A program made the position numbers and the translations under genes. From Oceanospirillum linum (GTDB taxonomy: Bacteria; Pseudomonadota; Gammaproteobacteria; Pseudomonadales; Halomonadaceae), in the NCBI RefSeq assembly GCF_900182785.1, contig NZ_FXTS01000008.1, forward strand, positions 1 through 64,000: a stretch of DNA of 64,000 bases, written 5' to 3'. A model generated the notes under the pieces. That model saw only the letters and a program-made list of their open reading frames with translations, searched no databases and was not told where the DNA came from. This document shows, piece by piece, positions 27,067-35,919 of the stretch (positions are counted from its first letter, which is position 1; each line of letters begins with the position of its first letter).

Positions 27067-29010
27067 ATGCCCGTTATTGCAGATCGATCAACGAAGCAGA
27101 GCAGATGGTCCGGCAAAAAAGGATTTAGAATCCTTATGATGCTGTGGGCTTTTGTTGCAGCTTCTGTGGTAAGTGCAGCAGATGTAAAGCCTGATGTTCG
27201 CGTCCTGATCGATATATCCGGCAGTATGAAAAACAACGACCCGTCAAACCTCAGGGTTCCGGCGTTGAATCTGCTGGTTGATCTGTTGCCGGAGGGAAGT
27301 AAGGCTGGTGTCTGGACCTTTGGTACTTATACCAATGAGCTTGTTCCCCATGAAGCGGTTTCCGAGCAGTGGCGTCAGGATGCCCGGAGCCGGAGCCGTG
27401 ATATTACCTCTTCTGCCCTGTTTACCGATATCGAAAATGCCCTGGAACGCGCCAGTCATGATGCCGATCGTGTGGATGAAAATTATGATCGCCATATTAT
27501 TCTGCTGACCGATGGTCTGGTGGATATATCAGAAGCACGGGATGGACGCCGTAAGCGTCAGGAAAACAATGAGTCCCGGGACAGTATTCAGTTTGATCTG
27601 CTACCACAATTGAAAAAAGCGGGCTATACGGTTCATACCGTTGCCCTTTCTGATAACGCAGATAAAGATCTGATGCTGAAGTTGGCCCAGCGTACCGGAG
27701 GCTTGGCGGCGGTGGCCAATAATGCGGAGGAGCTGATGCAGCTCTTTATGCAGGCTCTGGATCGTACAGCCCCCAGTAAACAGGTCCCGCTTGAGAATAA
27801 CCGCTTCCTGGTGGATAGCAGTATTAATGAGTTTACCGCTCTGATTTTCCATAAGCCGGATAGTCAGCGGGTTTTTCTTATTACCCCTGAAGGTGAGCGT
27901 TATACGGCTCTGAATCATCCGGATAATGTGCGCTGGCATTATGAAAGCCGTTACGACCTGATCACGGTATCGGATCCTGATGATGGCGAGTGGCTGGTAG
28001 AAACTGAGATGCACCCGGATAACCGCGTTACGGTGGTTTCGGATCTCAGCCTTAAAGTCAGTGATATACCGGCAACGCTTTTCCGGGGCCTGGATCTGAA
28101 TATTCAGGCATCAATTCAGGAAGAGGGTGAAACCATTACCCGCCCTGAGTTTTTGCGTGTGGTTGCGATGGATGCTCAGCAGTTGGCCGATAATGATCAG
28201 GTACTCAAGTCTGATGCCATGACAGGTAAACCGGGAGACGCCGGAACCTTTGTCACAAAACTGGGGCCGTTTAACACCACAGGCAATTACCGGATTCAGG
28301 TCAATCTGGATGGTAAAACCTTCCAGCGCTCGGTTTCTCAGCCTGTTTTTGTACAGGATATTGTCAGTGCTCAGGTGGACTACGATGATGCTAATGAGCC
28401 GCAGCGTATCTTTTTCACTAAAGTTCTGCCGGAGCTTAAGGCCAGCGATCTGACGATTACCGCCCAGGTAAATGGTCTGGCTCAGAAGGCACAGCTGGCT
28501 ACGCCGGAGTCGTGGACCCTGGATCTGCCGGATATGGATCGTGAGAAGGCGCAGCGTATTCGTGTCTTTGCTACCGGGACCGTTGAGGGCAAAGCTTTTG
28601 ATATCGAGTTAGACCCTGTCATTATCCCGCCGCTGAACCCTGAACCTCAGGTTGAGACTCTGGATTCGCCGGGAGAGATGGGTGCTCAGTCTATTGATGA
28701 AGGTGCTGCAGACTCGGCCAATAACGCCGATAAAGCTGAAGAGGATGACCGGCCTAAAAAACCGATGAATCTTCTTGATCCGAACAGCCAGCCTTTAGAT
28801 CCCTCCAAGCCGAGTGATGCTAATCTGCTATGGGTCTACCTTGCGGTGGCTTTGGTTAATATTGGCTTGTTCGCCGGAGCTTTCTGGTTGTATAAACGCT
28901 TTGTGCAGCGTCGCACTGCTGCCCGTCAGCAGTCCGGTGAGCGCAAGACGTCTGAGGCCAGCCAGCCATCAGAAGACCGCCAGCAGGATGATGATGACCT
29001 GTCTCTCTGA
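27067..29010 (+). CDS. von Willebrand factor A protein, TIGR03503-like
   Basis: This 647-residue protein has an N-terminal hydrophobic signal (about 20-38, ending VSAAD). A VWA domain follows with an intact metal site motif DISGSM (near residue 49) and TDGLVD, then about 350 residues of beta-rich repeats. A C-terminal membrane helix (about 587-610) and a charged cytoplasmic tail end the protein. The layout suggests a periplasmic binding protein anchored in the inner membrane. The family is widespread in marine gammaproteobacteria without a known role. TAAGGA lies before the ATG. The preceding small membrane genes are likely partners. Confidence 0.8.
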   Translation: MPVIADRSTKQSRWSGKKGFRILMMLWAFVAASVVSAADVKPDVRVLIDISGSMKNNDPSNLRVPALNLLVDLLPEGSKAGVWTFGTYTNELVPHEAVSEQWRQDARSRSRDITSSALFTDIENALERASHDADRVDENYDRHIILLTDGLVDISEARDGRRKRQENNESRDSIQFDLLPQLKKAGYTVHTVALSDNADKDLMLKLAQRTGGLAAVANNAEELMQLFMQALDRTAPSKQVPLENNRFLVDSSINEFTALIFHKPDSQRVFLITPEGERYTALNHPDNVRWHYESRYDLITVSDPDDGEWLVETEMHPDNRVTVVSDLSLKVSDIPATLFRGLDLNIQASIQEEGETITRPEFLRVVAMDAQQLADNDQVLKSDAMTGKPGDAGTFVTKLGPFNTTGNYRIQVNLDGKTFQRSVSQPVFVQDIVSAQVDYDDANEPQRIFFTKVLPELKASDLTITAQVNGLAQKAQLATPESWTLDLPDMDREKAQRIRVFATGTVEGKAFDIELDPVIIPPLNPEPQVETLDSPGEMGAQSIDEGAADSANNADKAEEDDRPKKPMNLLDPNSQPLDPSKPSDANLLWVYLAVALVNIGLFAGAFWLYKRFVQRRTAARQQSGERKTSEASQPSEDRQQDDDDLSL

Positions 29011-29086
29011 TGGCGATGTCAGATCCAGTAAAACCGGCTGGTGGTGAATCAAATGACGCTGATTGTTTAGTCAGGTGACAATGCAT

Positions 29087-29123
29087 AAAAAAAGTGGCCT
29101 CTGTTAACAGGGGCCATTTTTTT
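29087..29123 (+). terminator. Rho-independent terminator
   Basis: TGGCCTCTG and CAGGGGCCA form a 9-bp stem with one mismatch around a TTAA loop. It is flanked by A7 upstream and T7 downstream, so it could act both ways. It closes the VWA gene set. Confidence 0.85.
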
Positions 29124-29173
29124 ACCGTAAGATTTTCAGCGCGTTATTTTCTATTGATTACAGGCTTTATTTC

Positions 29174-29965
29174 ATGTGTGAACTTCTTGGCATGAGTGCC
29201 AATGTGCCAACGGATATCTGTTTTAGTTTCAGTGGACTGGTTAAGCGCGGTGGTGAGACCGGGCCACATAAAGATGGCTGGGGCATCGCTTTCTATGAAG
29301 GCGTTGGTTATCGCGAGTTTCGGGATCCTAATCCTTCGGTGGACTCTGAGATCGCTAAGCTGATCCAGCGCTACCCGATCAAAAGCAAAACGGTGATCAG
29401 TCATATCCGGCAAGCCAATGTGGGTGAAATCTGTCTGGAAAATACCCATCCCTTCAGCCGTGAGCTTTGGGGGCGTTACTGGAGTTATGCCCATAACGGG
29501 CAGCTGGAGGAGAGTAAAACCCATTTTCCGGCCAGTTTTTATCTGCCGGTAGGAACAACGGACAGTGAGCAGGCTTTTTGCTGGTTGCTGGCCCAGATAC
29601 GGCTGAATTTTACCGACCAGTGTGCCATTGGCCCTCTGAGTCAGGCGTTGCATCAATGGTGCGAGCAGCTACGAAGCAAGGGCGTTTTTAATATGCTGCT
29701 TTCAAACGGTGATTACCTGTTTGCTTACTGCTCAACCAAATTAAGCTGGATTACCCGTGAAGCGCCTTTTGGAGAAGCTCAGCTGTCTGATGTTGAGATG
29801 AAGGTAGACTTCAAAGAAGAGACAACGCCCCATGATGTGGTGACCGTTATTGCGACTCAGCCACTGACCGACAATGAAGCGTGGAACACTATTCTGCCCG
29901 GCGAGCTGGTTGTTTTTAAAGAAGGGCGGGTTGTTGAGCGGTTTTTAAAGAACACGGCAGAGTAA
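29174..29965 (+). CDS. yafJ: Class II glutamine amidotransferase, YafJ-like
   Basis: This 263-residue protein begins MCELLGMSAN, placing the nucleophile cysteine at position 2 after Met removal, as in class II (Ntn) amidotransferases. Other family motifs are GPHKDGWGIAFY, HIRQANVG, NTHPF and the YAHNGQL oxyanion region. It should hydrolyse a gamma-glutamyl bond, but the natural substrate of YafJ proteins is not established. The terminator hairpin overlaps the stop codon. Confidence 0.9.
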   Translation: MCELLGMSANVPTDICFSFSGLVKRGGETGPHKDGWGIAFYEGVGYREFRDPNPSVDSEIAKLIQRYPIKSKTVISHIRQANVGEICLENTHPFSRELWGRYWSYAHNGQLEESKTHFPASFYLPVGTTDSEQAFCWLLAQIRLNFTDQCAIGPLSQALHQWCEQLRSKGVFNMLLSNGDYLFAYCSTKLSWITREAPFGEAQLSDVEMKVDFKEETTPHDVVTVIATQPLTDNEAWNTILPGELVVFKEGRVVERFLKNTAE

Positions 29966-29982
29966 TACGTCTGCCGTGTTTT
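29951..29982. terminator. Hairpin between convergent yafJ-like gene and cysK
   Basis: AACACGGCAGA and TCTGCCGTGTT make a perfect 11-bp stem with an 8-base loop, followed by a short T run. It overlaps the last codons of the yafJ-like gene and lies 22 bases from the cysK stop, so it may serve both convergent genes. Confidence 0.7.
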
Positions 29983-30003
29983 ACCCGGTACTGAAGGGTG
30001 GGT

Positions 30004-30975
30004 TTACTGTACGGTTTCGTTCTCGGTAAACATACCTTCGAATAGCGCAGTGGACAGGTAACGCTCACCGGAATCCGGCAGAATAACGACAATATTTTTG
30101 TCGGCATTTTCAGGCTTCTCTGCCAGACGCAGTGCGGCGACCATGGCTGCACCACAGGAGATGCCGCAGATAATACCCTCTTTCAGCATCAGCTGGCGGG
30201 CCATTTCAATGGCATCATCATTGCTGACCTGCTCCACCTGATCCACCAGAGACAGATCCAGGTTCTTAGGTACAAAGCCTGCGCCAATACCCTGAATTTT
30301 ATGGGGAGCAGGTTTAACATCTTCACTGTTAAGCGTTTGGCTGATAACAGGGGACTCCACGGGCTCTACGGCAACGGATGTGATCGCTTTGCCCCGGGTG
30401 TTTTTGATATAACGGGAAATACCGGTAATGGTGCCGCCGGTGCCTACGCCTGCCACCAGAATATCGATCTCACCATCGGTGTCATTCCAGATCTCTGGCC
30501 CAGTGGTTTTCTCATGAATTTCGGGATTCGCCGGGTTCTCAAACTGTTGCGGCATAAAGTAATGCTCAGGATTGCTGGCAACCAGCTCTTCTGCCTTCGC
30601 AATTGCGCCCTTCATGCCTTTTGCAGGTTCTGTCAGTTCGATATTAGCTCCCAGAGCTTTCATCATTTTACGGCGTTCAATACTCATGCTGGAAGGCATG
30701 GTCAGGGTGATTTTGTAGCCACGGGATGCGGCCACAAAACATAGGGCGATACCTGTGTTGCCACTGGTGGGCTCTACAATTTCCATTCCAGGTTTAAGAA
30801 CACCGCGCTTTTCCGCATCCCAGATCATGTTAGCGCCAATACGGCATTTAACAGAAAAGGCAGGGTTACGGCTTTCCAGTTTGGCAAACACCTTGCCGTG
30901 TTGGGTCAGTCGGTTGATTTTTACCAGAGGGGTTTCGCCGATGGTTAGCGAGTTGTCGTCAAAAACCTTGCTCAT
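30004..30975 (-). CDS. cysK: Cysteine synthase A (O-acetylserine sulfhydrylase)
   Basis: CysK makes cysteine from O-acetylserine and sulfide with pyridoxal phosphate. The 323-residue protein has the PLP lysine in NPAFSVKCRIG (near residue 43), the phosphate and substrate loop TSGNTG, the glycine loop GVGTGGTITG and a C-terminal PDSGERYLST. All are CysK hallmarks, and length matches E. coli (323). Upstream on its strand is the flagellinolysin gene, with about 157 bases between. Confidence 0.96.
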   Translation of the reverse strand: MSKVFDDNSLTIGETPLVKINRLTQHGKVFAKLESRNPAFSVKCRIGANMIWDAEKRGVLKPGMEIVEPTSGNTGIALCFVAASRGYKITLTMPSSMSIERRKMMKALGANIELTEPAKGMKGAIAKAEELVASNPEHYFMPQQFENPANPEIHEKTTGPEIWNDTDGEIDILVAGVGTGGTITGISRYIKNTRGKAITSVAVEPVESPVISQTLNSEDVKPAPHKIQGIGAGFVPKNLDLSLVDQVEQVSNDDAIEMARQLMLKEGIICGISCGAAMVAALRLAEKPENADKNIVVILPDSGERYLSTALFEGMFTENETVQ

Positions 30976-31132
30976 TGTTATTCCCTTGTCTTGGTTGTTG
31001 GGTCGTTATAACCCTTGCTCGTTAGGGTAGGGATAGGTTGAGGAAAAATCTATCAGATCTTAATTCAATAATGTTTTAAGCTAAGAACTTAACTGTTTAT
31101 TCAGCTGAGTTCTTAGCCGGCTTTCAGTGGGG

Positions 31133-32749
31133 TTAACTGAGAAGGGAAAGAGCGATATTAGGGGTTTGGTTCGCCTGTGCCAGGATGGTCGATGACGCCT
31201 GCTGAATAATTTGGTTTCGGGTTAACTCGGATGTGGCAGCAGCAAAGTCGGTGTCTTTGATGCGGGATTTGGCATCTGAGGTATTAATCACCATGGCGGT
31301 ATTATTACGCTGCATTGACTCCAGTTCTGCCATGGTTCCGGCAATCTCACGGCGGATCTCATGGATGTTTTTCAGAGCTTTGTCTGTGATGGCAATGGAG
31401 CCCCGTGCATTGGCGGATACATTGACCCCGGCAAGTCCCAGGCGTTCGGCGGTTCCACCTCTGATTGAAAAACTGGATTGCTCTCCGGCGTTGCTACCGG
31501 TTTGTAGTTGGAAGGTTTTCTTCTCATCAGGTTTAAAGCCTGCGGCAGACCAGTCGAGTTTGAAGCCTTCAAGGGGTTGCTCTGCATAGCTGAATGCATC
31601 ACCCACGGCATCTTCTGCGTTTCGGGTTCCCATGGCGTCAGAATCCAAAGCTCCGATTCCCCCCAGATCATCATTGGTCAGATCCATCGATTCAATATAG
31701 GAGGCCCCTTCGTTGGCGACCCGTGTCTCAAAATCAGCCTGGGAGATGCCAAGCAGTTTTTGCAGACCGCTATCAAGGGTATCGCCATCGGCCATCGTCT
31801 GCATTAACGCACTCATGCCTCCGGAATGACCTGCAGATTTAAGATCGTCATGGAGCATTCGGGCTGCCACATAGGCTCTTGAGTAGTCTGCACTGTTCGC
31901 TGCCGATGAGGGGTTCCAGCCCGCCATCAGTGCTGCCGGATCGCCCGCAACATCAACCACCAGACGATCGTCGGCACCGTGAATCAGTTCTGCGGTACCT
32001 TCGGTAAACCATTTGGGCATGGCTGCGGTTATCTGGTTGCCCATAACAGCATGTACCATCTCATGCTCAATAATGCGATCAATATTGCTGATCGATCCGT
32101 TAAAGTCATCCCGGTCCAGGGTCATGCTGATAACATCGCCCGCAGCAGAGGTCACGAAGGCAACAACATTACCGGCGCCATCATGATTGGAGATCAGCAT
32201 CTGGAAGGTGTCTTCCCCATCACCCACAAGGCCGTAATGGGCTTTAATATTGGCTTCTGCCTGCTCCATCATACCGGTAACCCGGGCAAAAATATCGGCA
32301 TCTGAGTTGGCTGTAAAATTAACGTCGGGCCCTTCAAGAAGCGGTGTGTCACCCCCAAGGTTTGCTGACTCTGCAATCCCGTTGGCAGCGTTGATCAGCT
32401 CTTCGATCTCAAGTTGAGCACCATCACGATCTTCCTGACTCAGTGTGTTACTGGACATCTGAACCGCCAGCTGGCGCATGCGTTGAGTGATATTGGTGAT
32501 TTCATCCATGGCACCGTCTGCAATTTGTAGGGCAGAGATACCATCCTGAATATTTCGGGTTGCCTGGTTGGTGCCAATAATTTGTGTTTCGAGGCGATTG
32601 GCGATCTGCAGACCCGCAGCGTCATCTTTTGCAGAGTTGATTCGGCTGCCGGAGGATAGCTGTTCAAAAGACAGATTCATCCGCTCCGTTACGCGGGACA
32701 TAAAGTTCATCCCTTTGAGTGCGCTGACATTTGTATTTACAAAAAGCAT
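31133..32749 (-). CDS. Flagellin with inserted metalloprotease domain (flagellinolysin type)
   Basis: The ends of this 538-residue protein are ordinary flagellin: residues 1-130 contain LFVNTNVSALKGMNFM, LSSGSRINSAKDDAAGLQIA and NIQDGISALQIADGAM; the last ~120 end NQIIQQASSTILAQANQTPN and LSLLS. In place of the usual variable D2/D3 region is about 250 residues with the zinc motif HEMVH (229-233) and a downstream WFTEGTAEL that supplies the likely third ligand. This matches the described flagellinolysin family, in which the filament surface carries protease. The frame is open to 32851, but the start at 32749 gives the normal flagellin N-terminus and lies downstream of the sigma-28 site. No other flagellar gene is in the window. 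Confidence 0.9.
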   Translation of the reverse strand: MLFVNTNVSALKGMNFMSRVTERMNLSFEQLSSGSRINSAKDDAAGLQIANRLETQIIGTNQATRNIQDGISALQIADGAMDEITNITQRMRQLAVQMSSNTLSQEDRDGAQLEIEELINAANGIAESANLGGDTPLLEGPDVNFTANSDADIFARVTGMMEQAEANIKAHYGLVGDGEDTFQMLISNHDGAGNVVAFVTSAAGDVISMTLDRDDFNGSISNIDRIIEHEMVHAVMGNQITAAMPKWFTEGTAELIHGADDRLVVDVAGDPAALMAGWNPSSAANSADYSRAYVAARMLHDDLKSAGHSGGMSALMQTMADGDTLDSGLQKLLGISQADFETRVANEGASYIESMDLTNDDLGGIGALDSDAMGTRNAEDAVGDAFSYAEQPLEGFKLDWSAAGFKPDEKKTFQLQTGSNAGEQSSFSIRGGTAERLGLAGVNVSANARGSIAITDKALKNIHEIRREIAGTMAELESMQRNNTAMVINTSDAKSRIKDTDFAAATSELTRNQIIQQASSTILAQANQTPNIALSLLS

Positions 32750-32841
32750 AGACAGGTTTGCCCCGTTGTAATGTGCCCTGTGCAGCCCGTTTGGAGAGGG
32801 AGTGGATCTCTGCGCAGAAAAAAAATGTATCTTGACTGAAT

Positions 32842-32868
32842 CTATCGACATATTTAGTTACATCTTTA
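32842..32868 (-). promoter_or_regulatory. Sigma-28 (FliA) promoter for the flagellinolysin gene
   Basis: On the minus strand TAAA (32868-32865), a 15-base spacer, then GTCGATAG (32849-32842) matches the flagellar sigma-28 consensus TAAA-N15-GCCGATAA at 10 of 12 positions. Transcription would begin near 32835. The longer frame to 32851 would then lie upstream of the transcript, supporting the start at 32749. Confidence 0.75.
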
Positions 32869-33036
32869 ACTATTTTTTACAAAGCTTCTTATTTTTTGTT
32901 TTTTGTATGACCTATGGGTCACTCACTGACTTTCGTTGACGAAAAGACCCAGTAAACTAGGCGGGAATATCTGTGCGTGTATTACTGCTAAGCTACGCAC
33001 TTAAATCTGACAACTAAAAATAAGAGATACACCGTT

Positions 33037-33882
33037 ATGAAATTTCAGGGTACGGATCAATATGTGGCAACCGATGAGCTTCAGATGGCGGTTAACGCCT
33101 GTATCGCTCTTGAGCGTCCACTGCTGATTAAAGGTGAGCCGGGTACGGGTAAAACGATGCTGGCTGAGCAGCTGGCGGATGCTTTAGGTGTACGTCTGAT
33201 CCAGTGGCATATTAAGTCCACCACAAAGGCTCATCAGGGGTTGTATGAGTATGATGCAGTTTCCCGTCTGCGGGATTCCCAGCTGGGGGATGATCGTGTC
33301 CATGATATTAAGAATTACATTAACAAGGGCAAGCTATGGGAAGCCTTTGAGTCTGATGAACAGGTGGTTTTGCTGATCGATGAGATCGATAAAGCGGATA
33401 TTGAATTTCCGAACGATCTGTTATTAGAGCTGGATAAAATGGAGTTTCATGTTTATGAAACCGGCGAAACGATCAAAGCGAAACAGCGCCCTATTATTCT
33501 GATCACCAGTAACAATGAGAAAGAGCTGCCGGATGCGTTTCTGCGTCGCTGCTTTTTCCACTATATCAACTTCCCGGATAAGGCGACGATGCAGAAGATT
33601 GTTGATGTGCACTATCCGGATATTCAGCAGAAGCTGGTTTCAGAAGCGCTGGAAGTGTTTTTCGATCTGCGGGATGTTCGTGGTCTTAAGAAAAAACCCT
33701 CCACATCTGAGCTGATCGACTGGCTGAAGCTGCTGATGGCGGATCAGATGAGCCTAGAGATGCTGCAGGAGCGGGATGCCAGCAAGGCGATTCCTCCGCT
33801 GCACGGTGCATTGGTGAAAAATGAACAGGATGTTTCCCTGCTGGAGAAACTGGCCTTTATGCACCGCCGTCAATCCCGCTAG
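33037..33882 (+). CDS. MoxR/CoxD-like AAA+ ATPase
   Basis: This 281-residue single AAA+ module has Walker A KGEPGTGKTML (about 36-46), Walker B LLIDEIDKAD, sensor 1 ITSNNEKELPDAFLRRC with arginine finger residues, and a C-terminal lid. MoxR-type ATPases remodel or help metallate partner proteins and are typically paired with a VWA protein. The next gene, nine bases on, is such a partner. The client is not indicated by neighbours. Confidence 0.9.
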   Translation: MKFQGTDQYVATDELQMAVNACIALERPLLIKGEPGTGKTMLAEQLADALGVRLIQWHIKSTTKAHQGLYEYDAVSRLRDSQLGDDRVHDIKNYINKGKLWEAFESDEQVVLLIDEIDKADIEFPNDLLLELDKMEFHVYETGETIKAKQRPIILITSNNEKELPDAFLRRCFFHYINFPDKATMQKIVDVHYPDIQQKLVSEALEVFFDLRDVRGLKKKPSTSELIDWLKLLMADQMSLEMLQERDASKAIPPLHGALVKNEQDVSLLEKLAFMHRRQSR

Positions 33883-33891
33883 GGGGCTGCT

Positions 33892-35076
33892 ATGCTGATC
33901 GATTTTTTTAATGATATCCGCAAAGTCGGTGTGCCGGTTAGCCTTAGGGAGCTGCTGGATCTGCTGGCGGCCCTGGAAAAGGGTGTGGCTTTTGCCAATA
34001 TCGACGACTTCTATCTGCTGGCCCGTACCTGTCTGGTCAAAGATGAAAGCTACTATGACCGCTTTGATCGGGCTTTTGGTGCTTATTTTAACGGGCTGGA
34101 GGGCCTGGATGACCTGCTGGATACGCTGATTCCTGACGAGTGGATTCGCAAAGAGTTTGAAAAAATGCTGACCCCGGAGGAGCGGGAGAAGATCAAATCT
34201 CTGGGAAGCCTGCAGGAGCTTCTGGATACCTTTAAAGAGCGTTTGGAGGAGCAGCAGAAACGCCATGCCGGTGGTAATAAGTGGATTGGAACCGGGGGTA
34301 CGTCGCCCTTCGGTGCCTATGGCTACAACCCTGAAGGTATCCGTATCGGGCAGGATGGTAATCGCCATAACCGTGCTGTTAAGGTCTGGGATAAACGCCA
34401 ATTTAAAAACCTGGATGATAGTGTGGAGCTGGGCACCCGTAATATTAAGGTGGCCCTGAAGCGCCTGCGCCAGTTTGCCCGCAGTGGGGCGGCTTCTGAG
34501 CTGGATCTGGATGATACCATCCGGTCTACAGCCCATAATGGCGGTATGCTGGACCTGAAGCTGGTGCCTGAACGCCATAACAGCGTTAAAGTGCTGCTGT
34601 TTTTTGATGTGGGCGGCTCTATGGATGGCTATATCAAAACCTGTGAAGAGCTGTTCTCCGCCTGTCGTACCGAGTTTAAGCATCTGGAATATTACTATTT
34701 CCACAACTTTATCTATGAATCGGTTTGGCAGAACAATCTGCGCCGCTTTGATGAGCGAATCCCTACCTATGATCTGCTGCATAAATATGGCTCAGATTAT
34801 AAAGTGATCTTTATTGGTGATGCCTCCATGTCACCTTATGAGATCGCTATGGCCGGAGGTAGCGTGGAGCATTGGAACGAGGAGAGTGGCGCGCAATGGA
34901 TGCAGCGGGTGACGGATACCTGGAAAAATATCGTCTGGTTGAATCCGGTACCGGAAAATCACTGGGATTATACTCAGTCCATCGGTATGACGCGTCAGCT
35001 GATGCAGGATCGGATGTTTCCGCTGACTCTGTCGGGTATCACTGAGGCGATGAATCTTTTAACGAAAAAGAGTTAA
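33892..35076 (+). CDS. CoxE-like VWA domain protein
   Basis: This 394-residue cytoplasmic protein follows the MoxR-like ATPase with a 9-base gap (GGGGGCTGCT before ATG). The N-terminal ~170 residues are helical and charged; the C-terminal VWA domain has the metal-site motif FFDVGGSMDGY (near 240) in the D-x-G-G-S form seen in CoxE relatives. Such pairs assist assembly of metal enzymes such as CO dehydrogenase, but no such enzyme is nearby. A long antisense frame over this gene is a shadow. Confidence 0.88.
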   Translation: MLIDFFNDIRKVGVPVSLRELLDLLAALEKGVAFANIDDFYLLARTCLVKDESYYDRFDRAFGAYFNGLEGLDDLLDTLIPDEWIRKEFEKMLTPEEREKIKSLGSLQELLDTFKERLEEQQKRHAGGNKWIGTGGTSPFGAYGYNPEGIRIGQDGNRHNRAVKVWDKRQFKNLDDSVELGTRNIKVALKRLRQFARSGAASELDLDDTIRSTAHNGGMLDLKLVPERHNSVKVLLFFDVGGSMDGYIKTCEELFSACRTEFKHLEYYYFHNFIYESVWQNNLRRFDERIPTYDLLHKYGSDYKVIFIGDASMSPYEIAMAGGSVEHWNEESGAQWMQRVTDTWKNIVWLNPVPENHWDYTQSIGMTRQLMQDRMFPLTLSGITEAMNLLTKKS

Positions 35077-35087
35077 TGTCATGGCAA

Positions 35088-35220
35088 AGGTGTCGGAAGG
35101 CGCCTTCGGCTTTTCCGATCTACAGATCGACGAGGATTGTGCCTGATTCGTAGGTCGGATAAGTGCCGGATAACGGGCCAAACAATACCTTCAAAAGGTT
35201 AACGGCGCGCCATCCGACTT
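35088..35220. repeat. Hairpin and REP-like element after the MoxR/CoxE pair
   Basis: Two structures fill this gap. At about 35091-35120, TCGGAAGGCGCC-TTC-GGCTTTTCCGA forms an imperfect hairpin that may end the upstream operon, though no T run follows. At 35151-35219, TAGGTCGGATAAGTGCCG faces CGGCGCGCCATCCGACTTA, an extragenic palindrome of the REP type. Confidence 0.55.
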
Positions 35221-35231
35221 AACCAAGGGTA

Positions 35232-35702
35232 TCAACCAATAGTGATGGCTGGCAGCTCAGGTGCCTGCAGTTCGGACTTCTCGGTGGGTGCCATTACCGT
35301 TGCGGTGCCCACTACAACTTTTTCATCGTTCTGGTTGGTGACCAGGGTGTCGATCACAACGCGGTTTTTGCTCAGTTTCTCTTTAACTGTCAGGGTCACG
35401 GTCAGAGTATCGGCCAGCTTCACCGGACGGCGAAAGCTCAGCTCCTGTCCCAGATAGATGGTGCCCGGCCCCGGAAGTACTGTTGCCAGAGCTGCGGAGA
35501 TCAGAGAGCCGGACCACATGCCATGGGCGATCTGCTCGCCAAACATGGTGGTTTTGGCGAACTCTGCATCCAGGTGAACCGGGTTAACATCGCCGGATAC
35601 CGCTGCAAACAGTACCAGTTCTTTTTCGGTCAGAGCACGTTCCAGTGTTGCTGTGTCCCCAACCTGAATCTCTTCGTAGGTTTTGCTAACCAGTACGGTC
35701 AT
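35232..35702 (-). CDS. MaoC-like enoyl-CoA hydratase
   Basis: This 156-residue single hot-dog domain has the hydratase-2 motif: Asp and His in SGDVNPVHLDAEFA and the helix region IAHGMWSGSLISAALA. Such enzymes hydrate trans-2-enoyl-CoA to (R)-3-hydroxyacyl-CoA and can link beta-oxidation to polyhydroxyalkanoate (PhaJ). No PHA genes are in the window, so the pathway is open. The two acyl-CoA ligase genes 1-4 kb away make a lipid role plausible. Confidence 0.85.
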   Translation of the reverse strand: MTVLVSKTYEEIQVGDTATLERALTEKELVLFAAVSGDVNPVHLDAEFAKTTMFGEQIAHGMWSGSLISAALATVLPGPGTIYLGQELSFRRPVKLADTLTVTLTVKEKLSKNRVVIDTLVTNQNDEKVVVGTATVMAPTEKSELQAPELPAITIG

Positions 35703-35919
35703 TTTCTATATCTCCAGATATCGTTTACTTTTAGTGTCTTATCATAGCGCGCTATGTTTGAACTAAGATTAACAGCACGGATATTACGTGATAATGATGC
35801 CTTATGTAATCTTGCCTCAGAGCTGATTTTTCTCAATTTATCTCAGAGAGACGCCGCTGACTTTTGTTTAAAACGGTCAAAAAATCATGTTTTATTGGAC
35901 CGCTCAATAACCGGCAAGA

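Noticed and set aside
31081..31116. Inverted repeat CTAAGAACT/AGTTCTTAG as terminator of the protease flagellin gene
   Set aside because: No T run follows on the minus strand and the stem is AT-rich; too weak to call.
32750..32851. N-terminal extension of the protease flagellin
   Set aside because: The 34 extra residues are not flagellin-like, and the extended start lies at or upstream of the predicted transcription start.
33754..34782. 342-residue minus-strand ORF
   Set aside because: It lies antisense to the CoxE-like gene, whose motifs and operon position are convincing; the translation shows no domain.
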